This document shows positions 32,745 through 41,169 of a stretch of DNA of 64,000 nucleotides, one piece after another. This stretch comes from Bog-473 sp963788125 (lineage in GTDB: Bacteria > Actinomycetota > Acidimicrobiia > Acidimicrobiales > RAAP-2), in contig CAWBFN010000002.1 of assembly GCA_963788125.1 (NCBI GenBank), positions 744,001 through 808,000 on the forward strand, in the 5' to 3' direction. The notes under the pieces were generated by a model. It saw nothing but the letters and a program-made list of their open reading frames with translations. It did no database searches and was not told the origin of the DNA. Numbering within the stretch: position 1 is the first letter of the stretch; each line of letters begins with the position of its first letter. Made by a program: the position numbers and the translations under genes.

Positions 32745-33890
32745 GTGAAATTGGCCGTCCCCACCGAGACCCGACCCGGAGAGCGGCGGGTGGCCCTCGT
32801 TCCCGATGTAGTCAAGAAGTTGGTGGCCACGGGTTGGGAGGTCGCCGTCCAGTCCGGTGCGGGCGGCGAGGCCGCCTTCGGCGACGCCGCCTACGTGGCT
32901 GCCGGGGCGAGCGTCGCCCCCGATGCCGCCGCCGTCCACGAGGGGGCGGGCCTGGTGGTCGGGGTCAACGCACCGGGCGAAGAGGGTGCCGCGCTGGTCC
33001 CCCGGGGAGCGGCGGTGCTCAGTTTCTTCCAGCCGGCACAGTCGGCCGCAACGTTGCGGATCCTGGCCGCCGGGGGAGCCACCGTGTTCAGCTTCGACCT
33101 GCTCCCCCGCATCAGCCGGGCGCAGGGGATGGACGCCCTGAGCTCGCAGTCCACGGTGTCGGGCTACCGGGCGGGCCTGGCCGCGGCCGAGCATCTGGGG
33201 AAGTTCTTCCCCATGTTCATGACGGCGGCGGGCACCGTCCCTCCGGCCAAGGTCCTGGTCATGGGCGTCGGCGTGGCCGGGCTGCAGTCCATCGCCACCG
33301 CCCGCCGTCTCGGTGCCCTGGTCAAGGCCTACGACGTGCGGGCGGCGGCCAAGGAGGAGGCGGAGAGCCTCGGGGCCACCTTCCTCGACCTGGGCGTCTC
33401 GGCCGAAGGCGCCGGCGGGTATGCCCGCGAGCTGTCCGAGGAGGAGCTGGACCGTCAGCGGGCCGCCCTGGCCGCCGAGGTGGCCGCCTCCGATGTGGTC
33501 ATCACCACTGCGGCCGTACCGGGCCGCGCCGCACCCATCCTGGTGACCGAGCAGATGGTCGACGGGATGTCCGAGGGGGCGGTCATCGTGGACATGGCGG
33601 CCGATTCGGGAGGCAACTGCGCGCTCACCCGGGCGGGCGCCGTGGTGGACCACCACGGTGTGCACGTCGTGGGCATGGCCAACCCGGCCTCGGGCATGCC
33701 CACCCATGCCAGCTTCCTCTACGCCCGCAACGTGGCCAACGTCCTCGGCCTGATGGGGCCGGAGGGCGCTCTGACCCCGGACTGGGACGACGAGGTCGTG
33801 GACGGCATGTGCGTGCTGCGCGACGGCCAGGCCGTCTCGCCGGCCGCCATCGAGGTCCTCGGGCGCTCCGGGGAAGGGGGTGCCCCGTGA
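32745..33890 (+). CDS. pntAA: NAD(P) transhydrogenase alpha subunit 1
   Basis: 381 residues. It is the soluble NAD(H)-binding domain (dI) of the proton-translocating transhydrogenase. The family signature VPTETRPGERRVALVPDVV opens the protein, then SSQSTVSGYRAGLAAA, the Rossmann VLVMGVGVAGLQSIATARRLGA and DMAADSGGNCALT. GTG 32745 gives the standard N-terminus; a further GTG at 32709 would add 12 residues. The stop overlaps pntAB by four bases. It works with PntAB and PntB to drive NADPH formation from NADH with the proton gradient. Confidence 0.92.
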   Translation: MKLAVPTETRPGERRVALVPDVVKKLVATGWEVAVQSGAGGEAAFGDAAYVAAGASVAPDAAAVHEGAGLVVGVNAPGEEGAALVPRGAAVLSFFQPAQSAATLRILAAGGATVFSFDLLPRISRAQGMDALSSQSTVSGYRAGLAAAEHLGKFFPMFMTAAGTVPPAKVLVMGVGVAGLQSIATARRLGALVKAYDVRAAAKEEAESLGATFLDLGVSAEGAGGYARELSEEELDRQRAALAAEVAASDVVITTAAVPGRAAPILVTEQMVDGMSEGAVIVDMAADSGGNCALTRAGAVVDHHGVHVVGMANPASGMPTHASFLYARNVANVLGLMGPEGALTPDWDDEVVDGMCVLRDGQAVSPAAIEVLGRSGEGGAP

Positions 33891-34270
33891 TCGTCACCAT
33901 GATCGCCCACGTGACCGTGACCGTCCATCCCGATAGCACCGGCATCGTCGAGTACCTGACCGTCTTCGTGCTGGCGGCGTTCGTGGGCATAGAGGTGGTC
34001 TCGAAGGTCCCGAGCATCCTGCACACCCCCCTCATGTCGGGCTCCAATGCCATCCACGGGATCGTGCTGGTCGGGGCGCTCACCATCATGGGGGAGGCCA
34101 GAGGCACGGCCCAGCTGGTCCTCGGCTTCCTCGCCGTGTTCCTGGCCACCTTGAACGTGGTCGGCGGCTTCGTCGTCACCGACCGGATGCTCGAGATGTT
34201 CAAGTCCAAACCCCGTGAGCGCGCGCCGGCGCGGAGCGGCGAGGCTGAGGAGCCGGGGGAGCCCACGTGA
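33887..34270 (+). CDS. pntAB: NAD(P) transhydrogenase alpha subunit 2
   Basis: 127 residues with four hydrophobic segments, the membrane part of the split alpha subunit. The motif VSKVPSILHTPLMSGSNAIHG is characteristic of transhydrogenase domain II and its histidine lies in the proton channel. The C-terminal tail is acidic and proline-rich. The GTG start overlaps the pntAA stop (GTGA), and its stop overlaps pntB by four bases, so all three subunits are coupled in translation. Confidence 0.92.
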   Translation: MIVTMIAHVTVTVHPDSTGIVEYLTVFVLAAFVGIEVVSKVPSILHTPLMSGSNAIHGIVLVGALTIMGEARGTAQLVLGFLAVFLATLNVVGGFVVTDRMLEMFKSKPRERAPARSGEAEEPGEPT

Positions 34271-35688
34271 CGACGGCGGCCTCGTTGCCCTTGGCCACCG
34301 TCCGGGACCTCGTCTACCTGCTGGCTGTCATCGGCTTCATCCTGGCCCTCAAGGGGCTCGGGTCGCCGCGCTACGCCCGGAGAGGGAACTGGTTGGCGGC
34401 CGCGGCGGCCACCGCCGCCATCGCCGTGACCTTCACCCTTCCCTCACTGCGCCACTCGGGACGGAATCTGGTCCTGGCCCTCGTCGCCATGGTGTTGGGA
34501 GCCCTGGTCGCCGTCCCCGTGGCTCGGCTGGTGAAGATGACCGCGATGCCCCAACTGGTGGCCATCTTCAACGGTGTCGGCGGCGGGGCGGCCGCCCTCA
34601 TCTCCATCATGGAGCTGCTGCGGCTGCACTCGCTCGGTCTCAAACCGGCGGTCTACGTGACGGCCGAGGTCCTGCTGGGCGTCCTGATCGGCTCCGTCTC
34701 CTTCTCGGGGAGCGCCATCGCCTTCATCAAGCTGCAGGAGCTGATCACCGGGCGGCCCATCACCTACCCGGGGCAGCAGGCCACCAACGCCGTGGTGGCC
34801 GTGGCCATCGGGGCGCTCATCGTCGCGGCGCTGGTGAGCGGCAACATCGTGTTCGTCTACGTCCTTTTGGGGCTGGCGCTGGTGCTCGGGGTCATCTTCG
34901 TGCTTCCCATCGGGGGGGCCGACGTGCCGGTACTCATCTCCCTCCTCAACTCGTTCACCGGCCTGGCCGTCGCCGCGTCGGGGTTCGTACTGGACAACGA
35001 CCTCCTCATCGTGGCCGGAACACTGGTCGGCGCGTCGGGTATCATCTTGACCCGCCTGATGAGCGCGGCCATGGGCCGCTCGCTACCGAACATCCTCTTC
35101 AGTGCCTTCGGCGCCGTGATCACCGCCACCGGTGGAGAGGAGGGTGACGCCTCCCGCTCCGTGCGCACCGGCACGGCCGAGGACGTCGGTGTCCTCCTGG
35201 CCTACGCCCGCAAGGTGGTGATCATCCCCGGGTACGGGCTGGCGGTGGCCCAGGCGCAGCACACGGTGCGCGAGCTGGCCGATGCCCTGAGCGCCCGTGG
35301 GGTCGACGTCTTCTTCGCCATCCATCCCGTCGCCGGCCGGATGCCCGGGCACATGAACGTGCTGCTGGCCGAGGCCAACGTGCCCTACGACGACCTCAAG
35401 GAGATGGACGAGGCCAATGCGGAGATGTCCAACGCCGACGTGGCCCTCGTCGTCGGAGCGAACGACACGGTCAACCCGGCGGCCAAGACGACGCCCGGCA
35501 GCCCTATTTACGGCATGCCGATCATCAACGCCGACGAGGCCGACAACATCATCTTCCTCAAGCGCTCCATGCGGCCCGGGTTCGCCGGCATCGACAACGA
35601 GCTGCTCTACGACCCCAAGACGACGATGCTGTTCGGCGACGCCAAGGACACCCTGCAGAAACTGGTGGCCGCCGTGGCCGACGCCTGA
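34267..35688 (+). CDS. pntB: NAD(P) transhydrogenase beta subunit
   Basis: 473 residues. The N-terminal two thirds form the membrane domain with about nine helices (e.g. LPQLVAIFNGVGGGAAAL-type segment, here MPQLVAIFNGVGGGAAALIS). The C-terminal NADP(H)-binding domain starts around residue 300 with VVIIPGYGLAVAQAQHTV and contains FFAIHPVAGRMPGHMNVLLA, GANDTVNPAA and AGIDNELLYDPKTTMLFGDA. All hallmarks of the NADP domain are present. It completes the pntAA-pntAB-pntB operon and supplies NADPH for biosynthesis. Confidence 0.93.
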   Translation: MTTAASLPLATVRDLVYLLAVIGFILALKGLGSPRYARRGNWLAAAAATAAIAVTFTLPSLRHSGRNLVLALVAMVLGALVAVPVARLVKMTAMPQLVAIFNGVGGGAAALISIMELLRLHSLGLKPAVYVTAEVLLGVLIGSVSFSGSAIAFIKLQELITGRPITYPGQQATNAVVAVAIGALIVAALVSGNIVFVYVLLGLALVLGVIFVLPIGGADVPVLISLLNSFTGLAVAASGFVLDNDLLIVAGTLVGASGIILTRLMSAAMGRSLPNILFSAFGAVITATGGEEGDASRSVRTGTAEDVGVLLAYARKVVIIPGYGLAVAQAQHTVRELADALSARGVDVFFAIHPVAGRMPGHMNVLLAEANVPYDDLKEMDEANAEMSNADVALVVGANDTVNPAAKTTPGSPIYGMPIINADEADNIIFLKRSMRPGFAGIDNELLYDPKTTMLFGDAKDTLQKLVAAVADA

Positions 35689-35708
35689 GTCCGGGGGGCC
35701 ACGCCCGG

Positions 35709-36635
35709 TTAGCGCGGGGCGATGTCGTCCACCTTGGCCAGGACCGCGGTGCCGGGCTTCCAGCGGCCCGCGGCCACGTTGGCGGCGACCTGGGTGGCGT
35801 TGGAGGCCCCGGCGATGACCGAGGCCACGGGGGGGTGCGAGAGGAGCCAGGCGAAGGCGAGATCCAAGACGGTGTGCCCCTCGCCCTGCGCCAGGGCGTC
35901 CAGGGCGTCCACCGTGGCCAGCTTCTTCTCGTCGCCGAGCTCGCGCTTCCCCCTCTCGCCCCATGAGGCCAGCCGGGTCCCCTCCGGCGCGTCCTGATTG
36001 GCCCGGTACTTGCCGCTGAGCAGCCCGCTGGCCAGGGGGAAGAAGGGCAAGAAGGCGGTCCGGGTGCGCTCGCAGAAGGCCAAGACGTCGTCCTCGGGCT
36101 CGCGGTGCAAGAGGCTGTACTGGTTCTGCACGCTGACGAAGCGGGGCGCACCGCCGGCCACGGCGGCGGCCGCCTCTTCGAGCATGGCCCCGGTGAAGTT
36201 CGAGCAGCCCAGCTCGCGCACCTTGCCCTCGGCCACCAGCGCCCCGAGGGCCCCGAGCGTGTCGGCGATGGGGGTCTTGGGATCGGGCACGTGCAGCTGG
36301 TAGAGGTCGACGTGGTCGGTGCCGAGGCGGCGCAGGGAGTCCTCGAGGGCCCGGCGCACGTAGGCCGGCGCCGCCCCGCCCTCGTGGCCCTCGTAGGGGC
36401 CGCCGAACTTGGTGGCCAGCACCACCTGGTCGCGCCGGGCGCCGAGAGCGGCCCCGAGGTACCCCTCGCTTTTCGCCCCCCCGTAGATGTCGGCGGTGTC
36501 GAACAAGGTGATGCCGGCGTCGAGCGCCGCCCCGACGACGGCGTCGGTCTCCTTGGCGTCCATGCGCACGCCGAAGTTGTTGCACCCCAGGCCCACGACG
36601 CTGACCGTCAGCGAACCGATCGTGCGTGTCTCCAT
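35709..36635 (-). CDS. Aldo/keto reductase
   Basis: 308 residues, an (alpha/beta)8-barrel NADPH-dependent oxidoreductase. Catalytic residues are in place: Asp and Tyr in GITLFDTADIYGGAKSE, Lys in VVLATKFGGP and His in DLYQLHVPDP. The NADP-binding end reads SVIAGASNATQVAANVAA, as in the AKR12/AKR13-like group. Start ATG 36635 begins METRTIGSLTVSVVGLG. Its natural substrate is unknown. It converges with pntB, 20 bases apart. Confidence 0.9.
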   Translation of the reverse strand: METRTIGSLTVSVVGLGCNNFGVRMDAKETDAVVGAALDAGITLFDTADIYGGAKSEGYLGAALGARRDQVVLATKFGGPYEGHEGGAAPAYVRRALEDSLRRLGTDHVDLYQLHVPDPKTPIADTLGALGALVAEGKVRELGCSNFTGAMLEEAAAAVAGGAPRFVSVQNQYSLLHREPEDDVLAFCERTRTAFLPFFPLASGLLSGKYRANQDAPEGTRLASWGERGKRELGDEKKLATVDALDALAQGEGHTVLDLAFAWLLSHPPVASVIAGASNATQVAANVAAGRWKPGTAVLAKVDDIAPR

Positions 36636-36754
36636 AGGTCGAGTCTCCCCTGGCGTCGTGCGAAGCGGTGTCCCGGGCGGTCTCAGCGTAGCGGTGGGCC
36701 GTGCCGGCACGGGTTGGGGACCCCCGGGGTTACCGAGGAGCGGCGCCCGATTGG

Positions 36755-36782
36755 CTGACATGCCGGGTGGGGGGCGTACCCT
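36755..36782 (+). promoter_or_regulatory. Candidate promoter of the ABC1 kinase gene, leaderless arrangement
   Basis: CTGACA at 36755-36760 (-35) and TACCCT at 36777-36782 (-10, fits TAnnnT) are 16 bases apart. The predicted start of transcription lands on or next to the GTG at 36789, giving a leaderless mRNA; no Shine-Dalgarno is present in front of that GTG. Called from consensus only. Confidence 0.4.
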
Positions 36783-36788
36783 GAGCCG

Positions 36789-38330
36789 GTGAGCAACGGT
36801 TCCGACGGGAAGGGCGGCGCCCCCCCGGCAGCGGGTGCCGAGCCGCGTCCGCTGACCGAGGACGTTCCGCAGATCTACCCGAGGCGCCTGCCCGAGCCGA
36901 GCCAGCTCGCCCTGCTGCGCCGTAGCGCCACCATCACCAAGGTGGTGGGTGCCCACTTCGCTCCCGTCGTGCTGCGCCAGCTCCGCACGATCCGCCAGGG
37001 CGCACTCCCCGGTGCGCAGCTGGCCCAACCGTTACGCAAGAGCTTCGAGGATCTGGGCGGGACCTTCATGAAGTTCGGGCAGATCATCGCCTCGTCGCCG
37101 GGCATGTTCGGCGACGACGTCTCCGACGAGTTCCGCGCCTGCCTCGATACCGGTCCGAGCGTCGACTTCGCCGAAGTGCGCCAGCGGGTCGAGGAGGACC
37201 TGGGCCGGCCGCTGCGCGTCGTCTTCTCCGAATTCGAACGCGAGCCGATCGGGAGGGCGTCGATCGCCGTGGTCCACCGGGCCCGACTGCACGACGGCCG
37301 CCAGGTGGCGGTCAAGGTGTTGCGACCGAACATCGAGCACGTGGTGGCCACCGACCTCGACCTCATGCAGCCGCTGATGGAGATCCTGGTCCGCCTCACC
37401 GGCGACCAGTTGGCCGGGTCGACGCTGCAGCTCCTCGACGGCTTCCGGGTACAGATCGGCGAGGAGTTGGACCTGCGCAACGAGGCACGTTCGCTCGTCC
37501 ACTTCCGCCGCCTGCAGAGCGAGTTCGACCTCAAGCTGATGGCCGTGCCCGAGCCGTACCCCGAGCTCTCGGGGCGCAACGTGCTCACCATGGAGTACTT
37601 CGACGGGGTGCCGATCGACGACCTGGCCAAAGTGGCCGACCTCTGTCCCGACCCCACGCCCCTCGTGCAAGAGGTCATGCGGGCCTTCTTCGTCACCACC
37701 GTGCGCTGGGGCGCCTTCCACGGTGACGTCCACGCCGGCAACATGATGATTCTGCGTGATGGCCGGATCGGCGTCATCGACTGGGGAATCGTCGGTCGGC
37801 TCGATCCTCTGACCCACCGCTTCTTCATCTCACTTCTGTCGGCGGCGATGGGCAATGAGGAGGCGTGGTCCGACGTCACGCGGTTCATCACCGATACCTA
37901 CGGTCCGGCAATCGGCGAGGCGGTGGGGCTGTCAGGCGAGGATCTGACGGGATTTGTGCGCAGCCTCTTCGAGCCGGCACTCACCCGACCGTTCGGCGAG
38001 GTCAGCCTGGCCGGCCTGATGCAGACCATTCAGCTGCAGGTCGCCCGGGCGCAGGGCGTCGAGGCGCACGCGCGCACGATTGGGGCCATCCTGCACCGCC
38101 TGCGGTCCCAGCGCCGCATACGGCGCATGGCCGATGAGTCCGGCGGCCTGATGTCCGAGTTCGACCGCGGCACCTTCCTCCTCGCCAAGCAGCTCATGTA
38201 CTTCGAACGCTACGGGCGCATGTTCGTCTCGGAGCTGCCGATCCTCCACGACCGTGCCTTCATCGGCCAGCTCCTCGAGGGGGTGGATCTGTCGGAAGCC
38301 GGCCATGGGTCCGAGCCCCCGGCGCCATGA
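36789..38330 (+). CDS. ABC1/UbiB-family atypical kinase
   Basis: 513 residues. It contains the ABC1 signatures: GTFMKFGQIIASSPGMF (KxGQ helix), PIGRASIAVVHRARLHDGRQ (the alanine-rich loop in place of a P-loop), VAVKVLRPNI with the kinase lysine, GAFHGDVHAGNMMILRDG and VIDWGIVGRL for the catalytic and metal-binding residues. UbiB-like proteins are ATPases needed for polyprenyl quinone biosynthesis or lipid homeostasis; in a menaquinone-using actinobacterium the role is unclear. The GTG start and short polar N-terminus are normal. It is followed by the ferredoxin gene on the same strand. Confidence 0.9.
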   Translation: MSNGSDGKGGAPPAAGAEPRPLTEDVPQIYPRRLPEPSQLALLRRSATITKVVGAHFAPVVLRQLRTIRQGALPGAQLAQPLRKSFEDLGGTFMKFGQIIASSPGMFGDDVSDEFRACLDTGPSVDFAEVRQRVEEDLGRPLRVVFSEFEREPIGRASIAVVHRARLHDGRQVAVKVLRPNIEHVVATDLDLMQPLMEILVRLTGDQLAGSTLQLLDGFRVQIGEELDLRNEARSLVHFRRLQSEFDLKLMAVPEPYPELSGRNVLTMEYFDGVPIDDLAKVADLCPDPTPLVQEVMRAFFVTTVRWGAFHGDVHAGNMMILRDGRIGVIDWGIVGRLDPLTHRFFISLLSAAMGNEEAWSDVTRFITDTYGPAIGEAVGLSGEDLTGFVRSLFEPALTRPFGEVSLAGLMQTIQLQVARAQGVEAHARTIGAILHRLRSQRRIRRMADESGGLMSEFDRGTFLLAKQLMYFERYGRMFVSELPILHDRAFIGQLLEGVDLSEAGHGSEPPAP

Positions 38331-38407
38331 TCGGCTAGAACCTGGCCGATTCAGGAGGGCCGATATGCTCGGCGTTGCCCAGTAGCCAACCGGCCAGGAG
38401 GTCGCTT

Positions 38408-38605
38408 GTGAAGGTCGTCGTGGACTTCGACGAGTGTGCCAGCAATGCAGTCTGCATGGGACTCGTGCCCCAGGTCTTCGAGGTGCGCGACGACGGCTAC
38501 CTCTACATCCTCAACGAGAATCCCCCCGAGGAGCTGCGCCCCAAGCTGCGCGAGGCGGTCTACAGCTGCCCCACCGGCGCCATCTCACTCTCCGAGGACG
38601 ACTGA
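38408..38605 (+). CDS. Single-cluster ferredoxin, 3Fe-4S type
   Basis: 65 residues: DFDECASNAVCMGLVPQVFEV contains the C-x5-C pair with one further position occupied by a non-cysteine, and YSCPTGAISLSED holds the last cysteine. Three cysteines fit a 3Fe-4S ferredoxin of the kind that feeds cytochromes P450 in Actinobacteria. GTG 38408 is preceded by AGGAGG at 38396-38401, a strong Shine-Dalgarno. A possible partner, the P450 at 51186-52370, is 12.6 kb away; direct linkage is not visible. Confidence 0.88.
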   Translation: MKVVVDFDECASNAVCMGLVPQVFEVRDDGYLYILNENPPEELRPKLREAVYSCPTGAISLSEDD

Positions 38606-38666
38606 CCGACGGTCACCTCGGGGCACTCTTCGCGGTCTGCCACGGGCGCACCGGTGCGGCACAGCC

Positions 38667-40187
38667 ATGACTGATTCAGCCTCCACGTCTCCACCTCGGG
38701 TTCGCTTCGCCCCGTCTCCCACCGGCTACTTCCACGTGGGGAGCGCCCGGTCGGCCCTGTTCAACTGGCTCTTCGCTCGCCAGCACCACGGGACGTTCAT
38801 CCTGCGGATTGAAGACACCGATGAGGAGCGCAATCGTCCGGAGTGGACTGACGGGATCGTCTCGGCGCTCGACTGGCTGGGCATGCCTCCCGACGAGGGC
38901 CCGTACTTCCAGTCCGCCCAGGGGGAGGCCCATCAGGCCGCCATCGACGCCCTCTGGGCCAGCGGCGCGCTGTATGCCTGTGACTGCACCCGCGAGGAGA
39001 TCGACGAGCGCACCCGGCAGCGCGCCGCCGCCGGCGACCCGACGCCCGGCTATGACGGGTTCTGCCGTGCCCGTGGGCTGGCACGGGGCGAAGGCCGGAG
39101 CCTGCGATTCCGGACCACCGACGAGGGCACCACCACGGTGGTCGACCTGGTCCGGGGAGTCGTGGAGTTCCCCAACCGGTCGACCGAGGACTTCATCTGC
39201 GTGAAGGGGAACGGCAAGCCGCTCTTCGTGCTGGCCAACGCCGTCGATGACCGCACCATGTCCATCTCCCACGTGCTGAGGGGCGAGGACCTCTTCCCCA
39301 CCACGCCCAAGCAGCTCATGCTGTGGCAGGCCCTCAACGTGGCCGAGAACTCCGACGTGCCGCTGCCCACGTACGCGCATCTGCCGCTGCTGGTCAACGA
39401 GAGGGGGAAGAAGCTCTCCAAGCGCCGCGACCCGGTGGCGGTCGAGATGTACCGGGAGCAGGGCTATCTTCCCTCGGCCTTCCGCAACTATCTGGCGCTC
39501 CTGGGTTGGAGTCCCGGTGAAGAGGAGAAGGTGTCACTGGAGACGCTCATCGAGCGTTTCCGCCTCGAGGACGTGCAGCGGTCGCCAGCCTTCTTCGATG
39601 TGCAGAAGCTGACGCACATGAACGGCGTCTACATCCGGGAGCTGCCCACGGCCGAGTTCGTCGAGGTGTCGCTGCCCTGGGTCCACCCCGTGCCGGGCCG
39701 ATGGGCCGCCGGCGGGTGGCGCGATCCCGACACCGGCGCGGCCGTCACGCAGGGCCCGTTGTGGCCCCCGGAGCGATTCGACCTCGGCGTCTTCGAGCGG
39801 ATGGCTCCCGTGGTGCAGGAACGGGTCTCCACGCTCGGCGAGGTGCCGCCGCTGGTCGACTTCCTCTTTCTCGAAGACCCGCCCATCGACCCCGACAGCT
39901 GGCAGAAGGCCATCGGTGACGACGAGGTGGCGAGGTCGATACTCCGCGCCGCATGGGAGGCCTACGCCACCTGCGAGTGGACCCGCGACGAGCTCCACCG
40001 GATCACCGGCGCCATCGGTGAGGCCAACGGTCGGGCCTTGGGGAAGGCGCAGGCACCGATACGGGTGGCGGTGACCGGCAGGCGGGTCGGACCGCCGCTC
40101 TTCGAATCGCTCGAGGTTCTCGGTCGTGTCGAGACCCGACGGCGACTCAGCTCTGCGCTGGACCGTCTCGCCACGGGGGAGTGGTGA
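38667..40187 (+). CDS. gltX: Glutamyl-tRNA synthetase
   Basis: 506 residues, class I synthetase. The ATP-binding HIGH-like motif is HVGS (23-26, in SPTGYFHVGSARSALFNWLF) and the KMSKS-like loop is KLSKR (249-253). The C-terminal anticodon-binding helical domain is complete. It attaches glutamate to tRNA-Glu; in bacteria without GlnRS the same enzyme also mischarges tRNA-Gln for GatCAB. Both tRNA genes lie 0.7-0.9 kb downstream on the same strand. The stop overlaps the next gene by four bases. ATG 38667 gives a short N-terminus before RVRFAPSPTG. Confidence 0.95.
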   Translation: MTDSASTSPPRVRFAPSPTGYFHVGSARSALFNWLFARQHHGTFILRIEDTDEERNRPEWTDGIVSALDWLGMPPDEGPYFQSAQGEAHQAAIDALWASGALYACDCTREEIDERTRQRAAAGDPTPGYDGFCRARGLARGEGRSLRFRTTDEGTTTVVDLVRGVVEFPNRSTEDFICVKGNGKPLFVLANAVDDRTMSISHVLRGEDLFPTTPKQLMLWQALNVAENSDVPLPTYAHLPLLVNERGKKLSKRRDPVAVEMYREQGYLPSAFRNYLALLGWSPGEEEKVSLETLIERFRLEDVQRSPAFFDVQKLTHMNGVYIRELPTAEFVEVSLPWVHPVPGRWAAGGWRDPDTGAAVTQGPLWPPERFDLGVFERMAPVVQERVSTLGEVPPLVDFLFLEDPPIDPDSWQKAIGDDEVARSILRAAWEAYATCEWTRDELHRITGAIGEANGRALGKAQAPIRVAVTGRRVGPPLFESLEVLGRVETRRRLSSALDRLATGEW

Positions 40188-40804
40188 ACAGTGGCCCACT
40201 CAGTGTGGCCCTCCGAATTTTCGGACTCGTGGTGGCTGCCGTGCTCGTCTATCTGGCCGTCAGCCTGCTGCAGGTCTGGTTGACGTCGCGCGAGTACGAC
40301 CCCCACCCCGCCGCGGCGATCATGGTCATGGGCGCGGCACAGTACAACGGGGTGCCTTCGCCCGACCTCCGGGCGCGCCTCGACGAAGCTCTGCTGCTCT
40401 TCCGCAAGGGCGACTCCAAACTGATCGTGGTGACCGGGGGCAAGGAGAAGGGGGATCGCTTCACGGAGGCCCAAGCCGGTGCCCGCTACCTGGCGAGCAT
40501 GGGCGTGCCGGCTTCCGACATCCTCCAGGCGGGCGGTAACACCACCTATGAGAACGTGGCCGACGCAGCCCCCCAGCTCCTGGCCCGGCACGCCACGACG
40601 GTACTGGTGACCACCGACCCTTTCCACGAGGATCGCTCCATGGCGATCGCCTCCTCCATGGGGCTGCACCCTTCGCCCACCCCCACCCGGACCTCACCCA
40701 TCAAGGGTTGGTCGACGGTGCCGTACTTCTTGAAGGAGGCCGTCGGAGTGGGCCTGGGCCGTATCATCGGGTTCGGTCACCTGGACTGGCTCCACGACGC
40801 CTAG
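40184..40804 (+). CDS. YdcF-like (DUF218) membrane-anchored protein
   Basis: 206 residues. One N-terminal membrane helix (about residues 8-28) is followed by a DUF218/YdcF domain: AAIMVMGAAQYNGVPSPDLRARL, KLIVVTGGKEKGDRFTEAQ, TTYENV and VLVTTDPFHEDRSMAIA. The family includes proteins linked to envelope polysaccharide or cobalt-type nucleotide processing; the exact activity is not known. The GTG at 40184 overlaps the gltX stop in a GTGA junction; a GTG three bases earlier is equally possible. Coupled translation with gltX is likely. Confidence 0.8.
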   Translation: MNSGPLSVALRIFGLVVAAVLVYLAVSLLQVWLTSREYDPHPAAAIMVMGAAQYNGVPSPDLRARLDEALLLFRKGDSKLIVVTGGKEKGDRFTEAQAGARYLASMGVPASDILQAGGNTTYENVADAAPQLLARHATTVLVTTDPFHEDRSMAIASSMGLHPSPTPTRTSPIKGWSTVPYFLKEAVGVGLGRIIGFGHLDWLHDA

Positions 40805-40876
40805 TGCCGCGAACTCGCTGTTCACCGGGGTGGGGCGCAACACCGATGGGCTCGGCTAACCTGATCCTCCATCCAT

Positions 40877-40948
40877 TCGGGGGTGGTGTAATCGGCAACA
40901 CGACTGGTTCTGGTCCAGTTATTGAGGGTTCGAGTCCTTCCCCCCGAG
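40877..40948 (+). tRNA. tRNA-Gln (CTG anticodon)
   Basis: A 72-base cloverleaf. The acceptor stem pairs TCGGGGG (40877-40883) with CCCCCGA (40941-40947), the anticodon stem ACTGG/CCAGT closes a loop TTCTGGT with anticodon CTG, and the T arm GAGGG/CCTTC closes TTCGAGT. The discriminator is G and the CCA tail is not encoded. It reads CAG codons. Confidence 0.92.
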
Positions 40949-40980
40949 CACCGGCGGAATCCTCCGGGAGACCTCCGCTC

Positions 40981-41053
40981 GGCCCCATCGTCTAGAGGCC
41001 AAGGACACCACCCTCTCAAGGTGGCGACACGGGTTCGAATCCCGTTGGGGCTG
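40981..41053 (+). tRNA. tRNA-Glu (CTC anticodon)
   Basis: A 73-base cloverleaf: acceptor GGCCCCA (40981-40987) against TGGGGCT (41046-41052, first pair G-U), anticodon stem CCACC/GGTGG with loop CTCTCAA giving anticodon CTC, and T arm ACGGG/CCCGT around TTCGAAT. No CCA is encoded. It reads GAG codons and lies 32 bases after tRNA-Gln, so both are probably in one transcript downstream of gltX. Confidence 0.93.
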
Positions 41054-41169
41054 CAAACTGTGGTTGACCCCGTTTGGCGGGCCAGCCGGGGTGGTAGCAC
41101 GACGTGTCTGGCACAGGCTGCCGCCCTTGTCGGCGGAGCCCACGGGAATCAGACTCGCCTCAGGAGGTC

